The notes under the pieces are model-generated. The model had not been told where the DNA came from and did no database searches. It saw nothing but the letters and a program-made list of their open reading frames with translations. The translations under genes were made by a program, and so were the position numbers. DNA of 8,761 nt from Porticoccaceae bacterium (GTDB lineage: Bacteria; Pseudomonadota; Gammaproteobacteria; Pseudomonadales; Porticoccaceae). The DNA lies in NCBI GenBank assembly GCA_002591625.1, contig PCDB01000057.1:12332-21092 (forward strand), given 5' to 3'. Within the stretch, counting starts at the first letter, position 1, and each line of letters opens with the position of its first letter. Positions 1-6,676 of the stretch are shown piece after piece.

Positions 1-30
1 TTTTGGGCCTTTCTTGTTTAAAGAAGAGAC

Positions 31-58
31 GGCGTTGCTAATTAGCAATTTTAACGCC
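31..58. other. Nested inverted repeat upstream of the dehydrogenase gene
   Basis: The perfect 14-bp palindrome TTGCTAATTAGCAA (35-48) sits inside outer arms GGCGTT (31-36) and AACGCC (53-58). The whole can fold as one hairpin with a small asymmetric bulge. No T-run follows it, so it is not a typical intrinsic terminator for a plus-strand gene. It may be the end signal of an upstream gene outside the window or a protein-binding dyad. Its function is not known from sequence alone. Confidence 0.5.
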
Positions 59-69
59 ACAAATTAATA

Positions 70-81
70 GGACAGTCGTCC
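70..81. promoter_or_regulatory. Operator-like dyad GGAC-N4-GTCC
   Basis: GGACAGTCGTCC has dyad arms GGAC and GTCC around a 4-bp centre. This spacing resembles operators of some TetR-family repressors (AGAC-N4/5-GTCT type). It lies about 110 bp upstream of the candidate promoter of the dehydrogenase gene. A TetR-type gene, now broken, lies just downstream of that gene. The link between the dyad and this regulator is an inference, and chance is possible for such short arms. Confidence 0.3.
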
Positions 82-191
82 AATTCGAATAATACTATCA
101 AGGCGCACCATGTTAGCGCAAATAAAAATCAGACTATCTTGGCCACATTTGCAAATTTTATTTGAACGAGTGGCGGGGGTTGATTGGTTTT

Positions 192-219
192 TTGTGAAAA
201 TTTGTATGACATATATAAA
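192..219 (+). promoter_or_regulatory. Candidate sigma-70 promoter for the quinoprotein dehydrogenase
   Basis: TTGTGA (192-197) and TATAAA (214-219) are separated by 16 bp, a reasonable sigma-70 arrangement. The predicted transcript would start near 226 and carry about 95 nt of leader before the ATG at 323. The region is very AT-rich, so other -10-like hexamers exist. Confidence 0.4.
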
Positions 220-309
220 ATGACAGCTAGAATAGTTAATGTTGAAAGAGCTGGATTGGGCAAGCGATATTTTTCCCGTCAGCGCATGTAAAAAGAACGA
301 TATTTTTTT

Positions 310-315
310 GGAGGG
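310..315 (+). promoter_or_regulatory. Ribosome binding site that decides the dehydrogenase start
   Basis: GGAGGG lies 7 nt before the ATG at 323. The upstream in-frame ATG at 239 has no comparable Shine-Dalgarno sequence. The 28 residues it would add are polar and precede the first membrane segment, which family members lack. The start at 323 is therefore preferred. Confidence 0.75.
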
Positions 316-322
316 ACTAAAT

Positions 323-2695
323 ATGCCTTTTGCGATTGCACTGACTGCTGCAGCTTTTTTTTGGGGAGGTGTTTGGCTCCTAATAGGGGGTCTCCAGTTG
401 GCATTGCTTGGCGGATCGAATTACTACCTTTTGGCTGGCGCGTCGCTCATTATCAGCAGTATTTGGATATGGAGAGGGAACAATTTAGGCTATTGGCTAT
501 ACTGCTTTTTTGCAGCTTTAACCCTTCTCTGGGCGTTGGTGGAGAGTGGGCTTAACCTCTGGGCCCTCTTGCCGCGTGTGGGGGTTCCAGCGGGGCTATT
601 AAGCTTGTTTTTGCTGCCAAATGTTCGGAGATGGTTGAATATAGATTCGAAATCCGTCTTGTTTTCTCTCGGAATTTTTGGAGCTATTCTGGGTAGCTTA
701 ATGGTGTCTTTGATGAATGCCCAGTTTAACCCGCTGAAAGGCAATGATTATGCTCAAGCAGATCAAGGCTCTAAACCGGCATGGACCCATTACGGGGCAT
801 CGGCTGAAGGTGACAGCTACAGTTCTGCTGCCCAAATCAATAGAACTAATGTCGCTAATCTAGAAGAGGCTTGGGTGTTCCATACTGGGGAAGATCCAGA
901 GACTCGCAGTACCTTTCAATCCACGCCAATTGAGATAGATGGCGACCTATTCTTTTGCTCGCCCAGCAATAGGGTATTTAGTCTTGTCGGAGATACCGGA
1001 GAGCAAAACTGGTCATACGATCCTATGGTTAATCGAAACAAGATTCCTTTCTTCGTGTGCAGGGGGCTCTCTCATCACCAAGCTGAGGATTCTAGTGGAG
1101 TATGTGCTAGCCGACTGCTAATGGGAACGGTCGACGATCGGTTAATAGCTTTGGATTCCAAGACAGGAGTTCTTTGCCCCGAATTCGGAAATTCAGGTGA
1201 AGTGGATTTGACGGCGGGGCTGGGAGATGTATTGCCGGGGCATCACTATGTTAGTTCACCGCCGGCGATTATTGACGACATTGCGGTCGTTGGTTCGTTT
1301 ATTATGGATAACCAGTCTAACTTCCAACCACCGGGGGTGGTTCGAGCATATAACGTATTTACGGGTGAACTAGCATGGGCGTGGGATGTTCTCACTGAGA
1401 CTGCTCATCCACCGTTGGGAGAGGGTCAGACTTATCCTCAGAACACTGCCAACGTTTGGTCAGTAATGAGTGTTGATGAGGAACTAGGATTGGTTTATCT
1501 GCCTACGGGAAATGTTCCCCCTGACTTTTTTGGAGGGTTTCGGACTGCCGATCAAGATCGATATCCCAGCTCGATCGTGGCTCTTGAAGCGGCTACTGGC
1601 AATGTTCGTTGGAGTTTTCAGACCGTACATCATGATATTTGGGATTATGATATAGGGGCGCAGCCAGTGCTGCTTGATTTTCCTATGCAGGATGGGACCA
1701 CTAAGCCTGGCCTAATAACCGCTACAAAGTGGGGTGAAATTTTCATTCTTGATCGTAGGACGGGCGAACCGTTAATAGAGGTTGAAGAACGACCAGTGCC
1801 CCAGAATCCTGCGGCAGGAGAGTTTCTCTCGCCGACGCAGCCTTTTTCAGTGGGGTTCCCAAGTTTTGCACCCGAAGACCTCACCGAGAGCCAAATGTGG
1901 GGTAGCACGATGTTTGATCAACTCTGGTGCCGCACTGAGTTTAAAAAACGTCGCTATGAGGGTCTTTTTACTCCCCCAGATTTAAGAGGTTCCATTCAGA
2001 ATCCAGGTAATTTTGGGGCGATTGACTGGGGGAGTGTATCTGTCGATCAGCAACGCCAGTTAATGATGGTAAATACAACCGGGATGCCCTATGTTCAAAT
2101 ACTTTACACACGTGAAGATGCAGACAGGTTAGGTTTTCGTCTCTGGGGCACTGATGATACGCGACCCAGTGCTAAACCCAAGACGGATGAAAGTTCGACA
2201 ATGGTATCTGCAGGGGCAGACATCTCTGGTGCGGCATATCCTCTTCTCGGAACGCCTTATGGCATTAGCAGTAATCCGTTTCTGTCCCCTTTGGGTTACC
2301 CGTGTCATCAGCCTCCGTGGGGTGAGCTGACAGCAGTCGACCTCAAGAGTCGGGAGATAATTTGGAGAAGGCCCTTGGGGACTACCGATGGTCATGCTCC
2401 GCTCGGTTTAATATTTCCGACCGGTGTTTTCAACATTGGGGGTACTGCAGTGACCCGAGGTGGTTTAACTTTTGTAGCGGGCACAATTGATAATTATCTG
2501 AGGGCTTTTGATACCGAGACTGGCGCAGAGCTTTGGCGCGGAGCACTCCCATCTGGTGGTCAAGCAGGGCCTATGACATTCATGTCTCCAAAGACAAATA
2601 GTCAATATGTTGTGATTCCCGCTGGTGGGCATGTGTCAATGGGTACAGACATCGGAGACGCCGTTGTGGCATTCAGACTGCCAAGATCAAATTAA
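323..2695 (+). CDS. Membrane-bound PQQ-dependent dehydrogenase, glucose/quinate/shikimate family
   Basis: This quinoprotein would oxidise a sugar or cyclic polyol in the periplasm using pyrroloquinoline quinone and pass electrons to ubiquinone. From the ATG at 323 it has 790 residues, close to E. coli Gcd (796). Five hydrophobic segments occupy roughly residues 4-28, 33-50, 54-74, 78-98 and 111-131, followed by a long periplasmic beta-propeller. Family marks are WTHYG...QINRTNV from residue 154, the cysteine-containing CRGLSHH segment, and HHDIWDYD, whose D441 corresponds to the catalytic Asp466 of Gcd. K469 (TATKWGEIFILDRR) matches Lys493, and a glycine-rich C-terminal block (GGTAVTRGG...GGHVSMGTD) follows. 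S215 stands where Gcd has His262, so glucose is not assured as substrate. No PQQ synthesis genes are nearby. An in-frame ATG at 239 would add 28 residues but lacks a ribosome binding site. The family call is firm; the substrate is open. Confidence 0.93.
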   Translation: MPFAIALTAAAFFWGGVWLLIGGLQLALLGGSNYYLLAGASLIISSIWIWRGNNLGYWLYCFFAALTLLWALVESGLNLWALLPRVGVPAGLLSLFLLPNVRRWLNIDSKSVLFSLGIFGAILGSLMVSLMNAQFNPLKGNDYAQADQGSKPAWTHYGASAEGDSYSSAAQINRTNVANLEEAWVFHTGEDPETRSTFQSTPIEIDGDLFFCSPSNRVFSLVGDTGEQNWSYDPMVNRNKIPFFVCRGLSHHQAEDSSGVCASRLLMGTVDDRLIALDSKTGVLCPEFGNSGEVDLTAGLGDVLPGHHYVSSPPAIIDDIAVVGSFIMDNQSNFQPPGVVRAYNVFTGELAWAWDVLTETAHPPLGEGQTYPQNTANVWSVMSVDEELGLVYLPTGNVPPDFFGGFRTADQDRYPSSIVALEAATGNVRWSFQTVHHDIWDYDIGAQPVLLDFPMQDGTTKPGLITATKWGEIFILDRRTGEPLIEVEERPVPQNPAAGEFLSPTQPFSVGFPSFAPEDLTESQMWGSTMFDQLWCRTEFKKRRYEGLFTPPDLRGSIQNPGNFGAIDWGSVSVDQQRQLMMVNTTGMPYVQILYTREDADRLGFRLWGTDDTRPSAKPKTDESSTMVSAGADISGAAYPLLGTPYGISSNPFLSPLGYPCHQPPWGELTAVDLKSREIIWRRPLGTTDGHAPLGLIFPTGVFNIGGTAVTRGGLTFVAGTIDNYLRAFDTETGAELWRGALPSGGQAGPMTFMSPKTNSQYVVIPAGGHVSMGTDIGDAVVAFRLPRSN

Positions 2696-2897
2696 CATGA
2701 TTTTCCGAGATGCTTGATTGTTTCCCGATTTAACTCAGAGGCAACGAGCTTAAAGCACTGGCGTTCATTTTCTGCTGCTTAATGGACCTTTCCTGTTTTG
2801 AAATAAACTTAACACTAAAATGCGCGCCATCAGATTTTTTTGGGCTAGCGATTTCTAACTTCTAATTAATCATTAACCTTTAAAAAGTAAATTACTC
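2696..2897. other. Intergenic region between dehydrogenase and broken TetR gene
   Basis: About 200 bp that become AT-rich toward the TetR end. I see no convincing hairpin plus T-run terminator after the dehydrogenase stop and no clear Shine-Dalgarno sequence before the ATG at 2898. A run of T (about 2834-2840) has no strong stem in front of it. Confidence 0.4.
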
Positions 2898-3569
2898 ATG
2901 GCGCAGGACGCGGTTGCTAATGAGAGAACCAATTAAAAACGGTCACTAGAGACGCAGAAAAAAATTTTAGACGCTGCTGAAGAGTTGTTTGCCGAATTTG
3001 GGTTCCACGGAACATCGATGAGAGACATTCATGCACTGCTCGGCGTTCGCGTGTCGCTCAGCTACTATCACTTTGGGTCGGAGGAAGCTGTTTTGCAGGC
3101 AGCAGTTGATCGCCGCGCGGAAGAACATATGCAGGATATGCTCGGATCACTTAGACACAGTTTAACAATGTATGCCCACGACCCCTTGCCCTTGGATGTT
3201 TTAGTATAGACTTATGTGCGACCTTGCCTTGAACGTCGTTCATGCCATGGCGCTGGTTGGAAAAATTATATTAGACTCTTTGGCCACTTGGCCAGCGAGT
3301 CCGCATCAAGTAAAAACAAGGCACAGTCTTTTAAATATAACAAGGTCAATCAGGGGTTTATTGATGAATTCAAGCGAAGCCTACCTAATTAAGGTGAGGC
3401 TGAGATCAATTGGGGATTTTATTTTCTGCAGACTGCCTTGCTCAACATTTTACTGGATACTCGGATTGTAGATAACCAATCGGGCGGCCAATGTAACTCT
3501 GGTGCTATTGATCAAGTCATTGAGCAGATGCAGAGATTCTTCGATAGAGGCTTCGGTGATCCGACATAA
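2898..3569 (+). pseudogene. TetR/AcrR-family transcriptional regulator, inactivated by three in-frame stop codons
   Basis: One frame reads through 223 codons at the normal TetR length. It begins MAQDAVANERTN at 2898. Next is the helix-turn-helix region ETQKKILDAAEELFAEFG...TSMRDIHALLGV...LSYYHFGSEEAVLQ, characteristic of TetR DNA-binding domains. The C-terminal ligand/dimer domain contains GWKNYIRLFGHLA, FIDEFKRSLP and WGFYFLQTALL...RIVDNQSGGQC and ends at TAA 3567-3569. The frame is interrupted by TAA at 2934-2936 (codon 13), TAG at 3207-3209 (codon 104) and TAA at 3390-3392 (codon 165). There is no insertion or deletion. Conservation on both sides of every stop shows a formerly intact gene rather than chance coding. 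A TTG at 2985 opens only a fragment that lacks the first helix start and the ligand domain. Adjacency suggests it once controlled the dehydrogenase gene or an unseen neighbour; this is inference. Confidence 0.88.
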
Positions 3570-3711
3570 CAAGACCTTTGAAAGTGAGCGAATTTTTTGG
3601 TTCAGGGTAGTGCAGAGTGCGTATTCCTCTACAAAATGTGGTTTTCCAAAGACTATCTCTCAAATCTCACGATACGCTCGAGGATCAAAAGACTGATCCA
3701 AAATGGTGGGC

Positions 3712-5091
3712 TCAAAATATCTTTTGCCCGACCAAAATTAATATCAGAGCTGGGCACAAAAACTTAACGTAGATTGGCCAGAGGCTCCAAAATAGGGTTG
3801 CTTCCACGCCCTCATTGCCGCGTCGTAATTCTGCTAAAATAAGCTGACGGTGAAACACCCAACCTGCAAATAGACACAGAAACATGCTCAAAATTGGCTG
3901 ACTCCACTCAGTTGTGATGGTAATTATCAAACCAAAGGTTTGCTCAAAGTTCATACAAATGCTCACGCTGACCGAGAAAATGAGTATCGCGATTACCCAT
4001 GTGGCATGGGCTCGATTTAGATTATGGCTTTCCACTGCGTAAGACACCGGGACTTCTAACATCGATATAGAGGAGGTTAGAGCAGCGATAGACAACAATA
4101 TAAAAAAAGCGAAGCTCACCAAAAGACCTGCAATTCCCATGGATTGAAATAGCGCAGGTAAAACTTGAAAAATCAGGTCGGGTCCGGCAATTAAATTCCC
4201 ACTCTCAGCATAGATTTCTACCCCAAGATTTTGTGCAACAAAAATTGCAGGGAGGATCAATAATCCAGCGAGTACAGCAATCCCTGTGTCAGCTAGAGTC
4301 ACGAATATGCCTAATCTAGTTATATTCTCGTGACTGCCTAGGTAAGAGCCATAAATGAGCATTGTCCCAACACCCAAGGACATAGAAAAGAAAGCTTGGC
4401 CAAGCGCACTAACTACTAATTCCGGATCAGCCATCTGTGAAAAATCCGGTACCAAATAATGTTTAAGTCCCTCTATAGAACCTTCTTGCAATAGAACATA
4501 ACCGATCAGGCTAACAAGCAACATGAGCAATGAAGGCATCAACCTCCGAGACCACTTTTCAATTCCTTGCTCAACGCCGGCACTAATTACCAGCGCTGTC
4601 AGCATCATAAATAGCGCGGCCAAGCTGATATTTCGCCAAAGCCCAAACTCAGTGAACCACGCGCCCCACGTAGGCATTTTAAAAAACTTCATGGCAGGCG
4701 CAATCATATGTCCCAACATCCAGCCAGCAACGATACAATAAAAACATAAAATCAAACTAGCTGTGAGCAAGCCCGCGAACCCAACAAGACGTCCGACTTG
4801 TTTGGTGGCGCCGCTATTCGATATGTAGGTCAACGCATCGGCCATATTAGAACGTGTATGACGACCTATGATTAACTCAGCCATCAGCGCCGGATAGGCT
4901 AGCAAAAATGCTAGAATGAGATACATCAGTACAAATGCAGCACCGCCATTTTCCGCGGCATTGGTTGGGAATCCCCAGATATTACCAAGACCTACAGCAG
5001 AGCCTGAAGCCGCAAGGACAAATGCTAATCTTGAGGAAAACTGGCCGCGTTGCATAGAAATTCTCAGCTTGGTCGTTTTGTTGGGGATCAT
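3712..5091 (-). CDS. Sodium-dependent transporter of the neurotransmitter:sodium symporter (NSS/SNF) family
   Basis: This 459-residue inner-membrane protein would import an amino acid or related solute with Na+, as LeuT-fold NSS carriers do. The first membrane segment carries the family signature (SRLAFVLAASGSAVGLGNIWGFPTNAAENGG in two overlapping blocks, residues 19-50). The segment around residue 228 reads ALGQAFFSMSLGVG, matching TM6, and AALTSSISMLEVPV near 340 matches TM8. About 11 hydrophobic segments are visible, the number expected of many bacterial members. At the LeuT Arg30 position (usual WRFP) the sequence is WGFP, so the external gate arginine is missing. A second possible start is Met13, since the ATG at 5091 lacks a clear Shine-Dalgarno sequence. 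It is transcribed away from the tmRNA gene with about 120 bp between. The solute cannot be read from the sequence. Confidence 0.93.
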   Translation of the reverse strand: MIPNKTTKLRISMQRGQFSSRLAFVLAASGSAVGLGNIWGFPTNAAENGGAAFVLMYLILAFLLAYPALMAELIIGRHTRSNMADALTYISNSGATKQVGRLVGFAGLLTASLILCFYCIVAGWMLGHMIAPAMKFFKMPTWGAWFTEFGLWRNISLAALFMMLTALVISAGVEQGIEKWSRRLMPSLLMLLVSLIGYVLLQEGSIEGLKHYLVPDFSQMADPELVVSALGQAFFSMSLGVGTMLIYGSYLGSHENITRLGIFVTLADTGIAVLAGLLILPAIFVAQNLGVEIYAESGNLIAGPDLIFQVLPALFQSMGIAGLLVSFAFFILLSIAALTSSISMLEVPVSYAVESHNLNRAHATWVIAILIFSVSVSICMNFEQTFGLIITITTEWSQPILSMFLCLFAGWVFHRQLILAELRRGNEGVEATLFWSLWPIYVKFLCPALILILVGQKIF

Positions 5092-5180
5092 TAAAAGTTT
5101 ATGAAATGTCTAAAATAATCTAGAGCTATGAGTCATTGTATGTTGAGATAGTTTTAAAAATACTGCAATGATTTTCTCAG

Positions 5181-5189
5181 TGCAATAAT
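5181..5189 (+). promoter_or_regulatory. Candidate extended -10 promoter element of ssrA
   Basis: TGCAATAAT has the TGn-hexamer form of an extended -10 and lies 22 bp before the mature 5' end at 5212. This leaves a short 5' leader for RNase P to remove. No good -35 hexamer stands at the standard distance. Confidence 0.35.
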
Positions 5190-5211
5190 AGCGTGGTAGA
5201 CTTGATCCCAT

Positions 5212-5604
5212 GGGGGCGTTCTGGATTCGACGCCGGTTACAAAACCTGTAGTGCATGCCGAGATGGTGACCAATCTCGTTAATCCAAAGTCACAACCTTA
5301 TAGTTGCCAACGACGACAACTACGCACTAGCTGCTTAAAACCCAGTGTAGTGCCGTCTGACTGGAGCCGTGCTTATGCGTCCAGCGTTTGAAGTCCTCTG
5401 GGATTGATAACATTCAGGCGTCATATTTCATAAGATCGTAATGAAACTTGTTCGGGGTCGATTTACTAAACACTAACCGAAATCGCTGGTGGCATTTCCT
5501 GACAGTCGGGTTGCAAACGGTTAAATTTAATAGACTGCTCTAAGCATGTAGAGCTATTGGCAGAGGACTGACGGACGCGGGTTCAATTCCCGCCGCCTCC
5601 ACCA
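5212..5604 (+). ncRNA. ssrA: Transfer-messenger RNA (tmRNA)
   Basis: This RNA rescues stalled ribosomes, acting first as alanine tRNA and then as a short message that adds a degradation tag. The 5' end GGGGGCG pairs with the 3' CGCCTCC before the encoded ACCA. It gives a 7-bp acceptor stem whose third pair is the G-U recognised by alanyl-tRNA synthetase. The conserved 5' block TTCTGGATTCGACG and the T-arm GGTTCAATTCC are present. The stem CGAGATGG/CCAATCTCG fits the first pseudoknot region. The tag frame starts at 5306 after TAGTT. At 393 nt it is slightly longer than E. coli tmRNA (363). Its 3' end is a preferred integration site for P4/CP4-57-type islands, and an integrase remnant begins 178 bp downstream. 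The gene itself is intact. Confidence 0.97.
5306..5338 (+). other. tmRNA tag peptide reading frame (ANDDNYALAA, stop)
   Basis: The resume codon GCC at 5306 opens ANDDNYALAA followed by TAA at 5336-5338. The hydrophobic ALAA end is the signal recognised by ClpXP/ClpAP-type proteases in tagged proteins. It differs from the E. coli tag (ANDENYALAA) only at one acidic residue and is the form common in Pseudomonas and other gammaproteobacteria. Confidence 0.95.
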
Positions 5605-5605
5605 A
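5580..5605 (+). other. Probable attachment-site core (attL side) at the 3' end of ssrA
   Basis: The T-arm to CCA end of tmRNA is the usual target of this integrase family, and an integrase gene fragment follows directly. The 11-mer GGTTCAATTCC (5580-5590) recurs at 8113-8123, and the 8-mer TCCACCAA (5598-5605) recurs at 5695-5702. The exact crossover cannot be fixed without an empty-site genome. Confidence 0.5.
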
Positions 5606-5615
5606 ATAATCATCC

Positions 5616-5633
5616 ACTATCAACCAAGATAGT
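5616..5633 (+). other. Hairpin just downstream of tmRNA
   Basis: ACTATC (5616-5621) pairs with GATAGT (5628-5633) around the 6-nt loop AACCAA. It lies between the CCA end and the stronger terminator hairpin at 5640 and may protect or help process the 3' end. Confidence 0.5.
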
Positions 5634-5639
5634 CTTTAT

Positions 5640-5662
5640 AGCCCTGTTTCTAGGGCTTTTTT
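5640..5662 (+). terminator. Intrinsic terminator of ssrA
   Basis: AGCCCT (5640-5645) pairs with AGGGCT (5652-5657) around the loop GTTTCT, followed at once by a run of T up to 5662. This is a standard Rho-independent terminator in the right place for tmRNA. It lies beyond the presumed attachment core and so probably belongs to the inserted DNA. Confidence 0.85.
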
Positions 5663-5703
5663 GTCTCTGTAGCATCCATTGTAATCCACATGCGTCCACC
5701 AAG

Positions 5704-5766
5704 ATACCGTATTTTTGTCGGTATTTTTGACGGTATTTTGTCTGTATAATATACAAGTACCGTCAA
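5704..5766. repeat. Integrase arm-type repeat cluster upstream of the int remnant
   Basis: TTGTCGGTAT (5715-5724) and TTGACGGTAT (5727-5736) are direct copies exactly 12 bp apart. GTACCGTCAA (5757-5766) is an inverted copy, and ATACCGTAT (5704-5712) is a partial one. Repeats in this position are typical of arm-type integrase binding sites that also let the integrase repress its own promoter. The same unit recurs at 7854-7875. Confidence 0.6.
5745..5750 (+). promoter_or_regulatory. Candidate -10 box for the int remnant
   Basis: A consensus TATAAT lies 32 bp before the ATG at 5782 and is enclosed by the arm-type repeats. No -35 hexamer is at normal spacing, since TTGACG at 5727 is only 12 bp away. 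Expression may therefore depend on other contacts. Confidence 0.4.
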
Positions 5767-5781
5767 TCTTGGATGTTTACT

Positions 5782-6177
5782 ATGCAAAAGCTAACAGCGA
5801 CAGCAGTTAAACAAACAAAGCCCCGGGAATCGAGTTACAAGATGACCGATGGTGGTGGTCTGTTTCTTCTGGTCAAACCACAGGGTAAGTATTGGCGCTA
5901 TGACTATCGCTTTGCAGGTAAACGCAAAACCCTTGCTCTGGGAGTTTATCCAGATGTTAGCCTAGCTGATGCTCGCAAGTCACATTTGATAGCCCGGGAA
6001 CAGATCGCTGCTGGAATCGATCCGTCGGAAGCGAAAAAGATTAAGAGGATGACGAGGAACCTTGTCAGCAGCGATTCGTTTGAAGCCATTGCGAGAGAGT
6101 GGTTTAACCAAAAAATGTCGTCTATGTCTGATGGCCTCAAAAACCGACTCATAAATCGATCTATGTCTGTCAAGTAG
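5782..6177 (+). pseudogene. Truncated tyrosine integrase (P4/CP4-57 type), Arm DNA-binding domain only
   Basis: The 131 residues match the N-terminal Arm domain (DUF4102 type) of island integrases: MTDGGGLFLLVKPQGKYWRYDYRFAGKRKTLALG, then YPDVSLADAR. The start of the core-binding domain follows (FEAIAREWF, about residues 100-108). Reading stops at TAG 6175, where family members of 400 or more residues continue. The catalytic domain with its Arg-His-Arg-Tyr set is absent, and I find no continuation in any frame downstream. Over the first 65 residues it shares 51 identities with the integrase at 8310. The start at 5782 is preferred over the ATG at 5773 because it aligns with the start of that integrase. 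It is a decayed or deleted integrase and cannot recombine DNA by itself. Its DNA-binding domain might still bind the nearby repeats; this is inference. Confidence 0.88.
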
Positions 6178-6194
6178 AGTGGGCCTGGAGTCCC

Positions 6195-6509
6195 ATGAAT
6201 AATCGGATCGAGAGCTTTTACATTCATGCGGGCCCGACCCACTGGTTATTCTGGTTTGGTCACTTTTTCGATGAGGACCCCGGAGATTGGCACTGGGCGT
6301 ATTTTCCGAGCATTGCTGCCCCAAAAATCGACATGACAACCAAACAGGCCGCTGTCCATATGTTGATGGAATATTGGCGAAGGGAAGTAGCTTGGTATGA
6401 TCTTGATCGCTATCACTGGATAAATGGCGAGGGTTTTCTGTCAGTACCTCAGATTAAGGCAATTGCAGATGCGGTTTGGATAAATGAAAATGAAGCCGAA
6501 GAGGCGTAG
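6195..6509 (+). CDS. Hypothetical tryptophan-rich 104-aa protein (island cargo)
   Basis: I do not recognise a family. The ATG at 6195 has GGAG at 6187-6190, 4 nt upstream, which supports a real start only 18 bp after the integrase remnant. The product is rich in aromatic residues: nine tryptophans, several in the clusters THWLFWFGHFF and DWHWAYF near the N-terminus. It has an acidic end (NENEAEEA). There is no signal peptide and no clear membrane span, so a soluble cytoplasmic protein is likely. The middle (KQAAVHMLMEYWRREVAW) looks helical. It might form an operon-like pair with the LRR gene 167 bp downstream, but hairpins between them argue against simple co-transcription. A compact standalone domain of unknown role is the most that can be said. 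Confidence 0.65.
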   Translation: MNNRIESFYIHAGPTHWLFWFGHFFDEDPGDWHWAYFPSIAAPKIDMTTKQAAVHMLMEYWRREVAWYDLDRYHWINGEGFLSVPQIKAIADAVWINENEAEEA

Positions 6510-6524
6510 TATTTCTCAGACGAA

Positions 6525-6566
6525 TGATTCTCAGGGACGAGAATCACTGGAAAACTGAGCAGTGAT
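6525..6566 (+). other. Two overlapping, mutually exclusive hairpins
   Basis: TGATTCTC (6525-6532) pairs with GAGAATCA (6539-6546) around AGGGAC. ATCACTG (6543-6549) pairs with CAGTGAT (6560-6566) around a 10-nt loop. The two share bases 6543-6546, so only one can form at a time. A T-run (6575-6581) follows 8 nt after the second stem. This could act as a weak terminator or attenuator between the two cargo genes. Confidence 0.45.
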
Positions 6567-6593
6567 CATTTAATGTTTTTTCATATGCAGGTG

Positions 6594-6609
6594 ATGTTTG
6601 GTCAAACAT
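6594..6609. promoter_or_regulatory. Palindromic operator-like site before the LRR gene
   Basis: ATGTTTG (6594-6600) and CAAACAT (6603-6609) form a dyad with 7-bp arms and a 2-bp centre. A nearly continuous 16-bp palindrome with so short a loop suits a dimeric DNA-binding protein better than an RNA hairpin. It is 67 bp before the LRR start codon. The regulator is unknown. Confidence 0.4.
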
Positions 6610-6676
6610 TGTCTAGGTGGTAGTCTTTGAGAATGAGCGGTCGCTAAACGTTCTATAAATTTTCCTAGGATAGGAC

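Noticed and set aside
490..2395. Open frames on the minus strand and in other frames inside the dehydrogenase gene
   Set aside because: They overlap a long conserved gene, have no ribosome binding sites and resemble no protein family.
3214..3471. Open frame of 85 codons inside the TetR region
   Set aside because: It is out of frame with the recognisable TetR C-terminal domain, whose conserved residues are all in the other frame.
2898..3569. Stop-codon reassignment or programmed readthrough
   Set aside because: TAA and TAG end other genes in this window at their normal lengths (dehydrogenase, LRR gene, tmRNA tag), so decay is the simpler reading.
3502..3711. Open frame of 64 codons and about 140 bp between the TetR remnant and the transporter
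   Set aside because: It overlaps the TetR end and has no family resemblance. No convincing gene, repeat or strong terminator was found here.
5946..6339. Minus-strand frames across the integrase remnant and the 104-aa gene
   Set aside because: They are antisense to genes with better starts and, for the integrase, clear homology.
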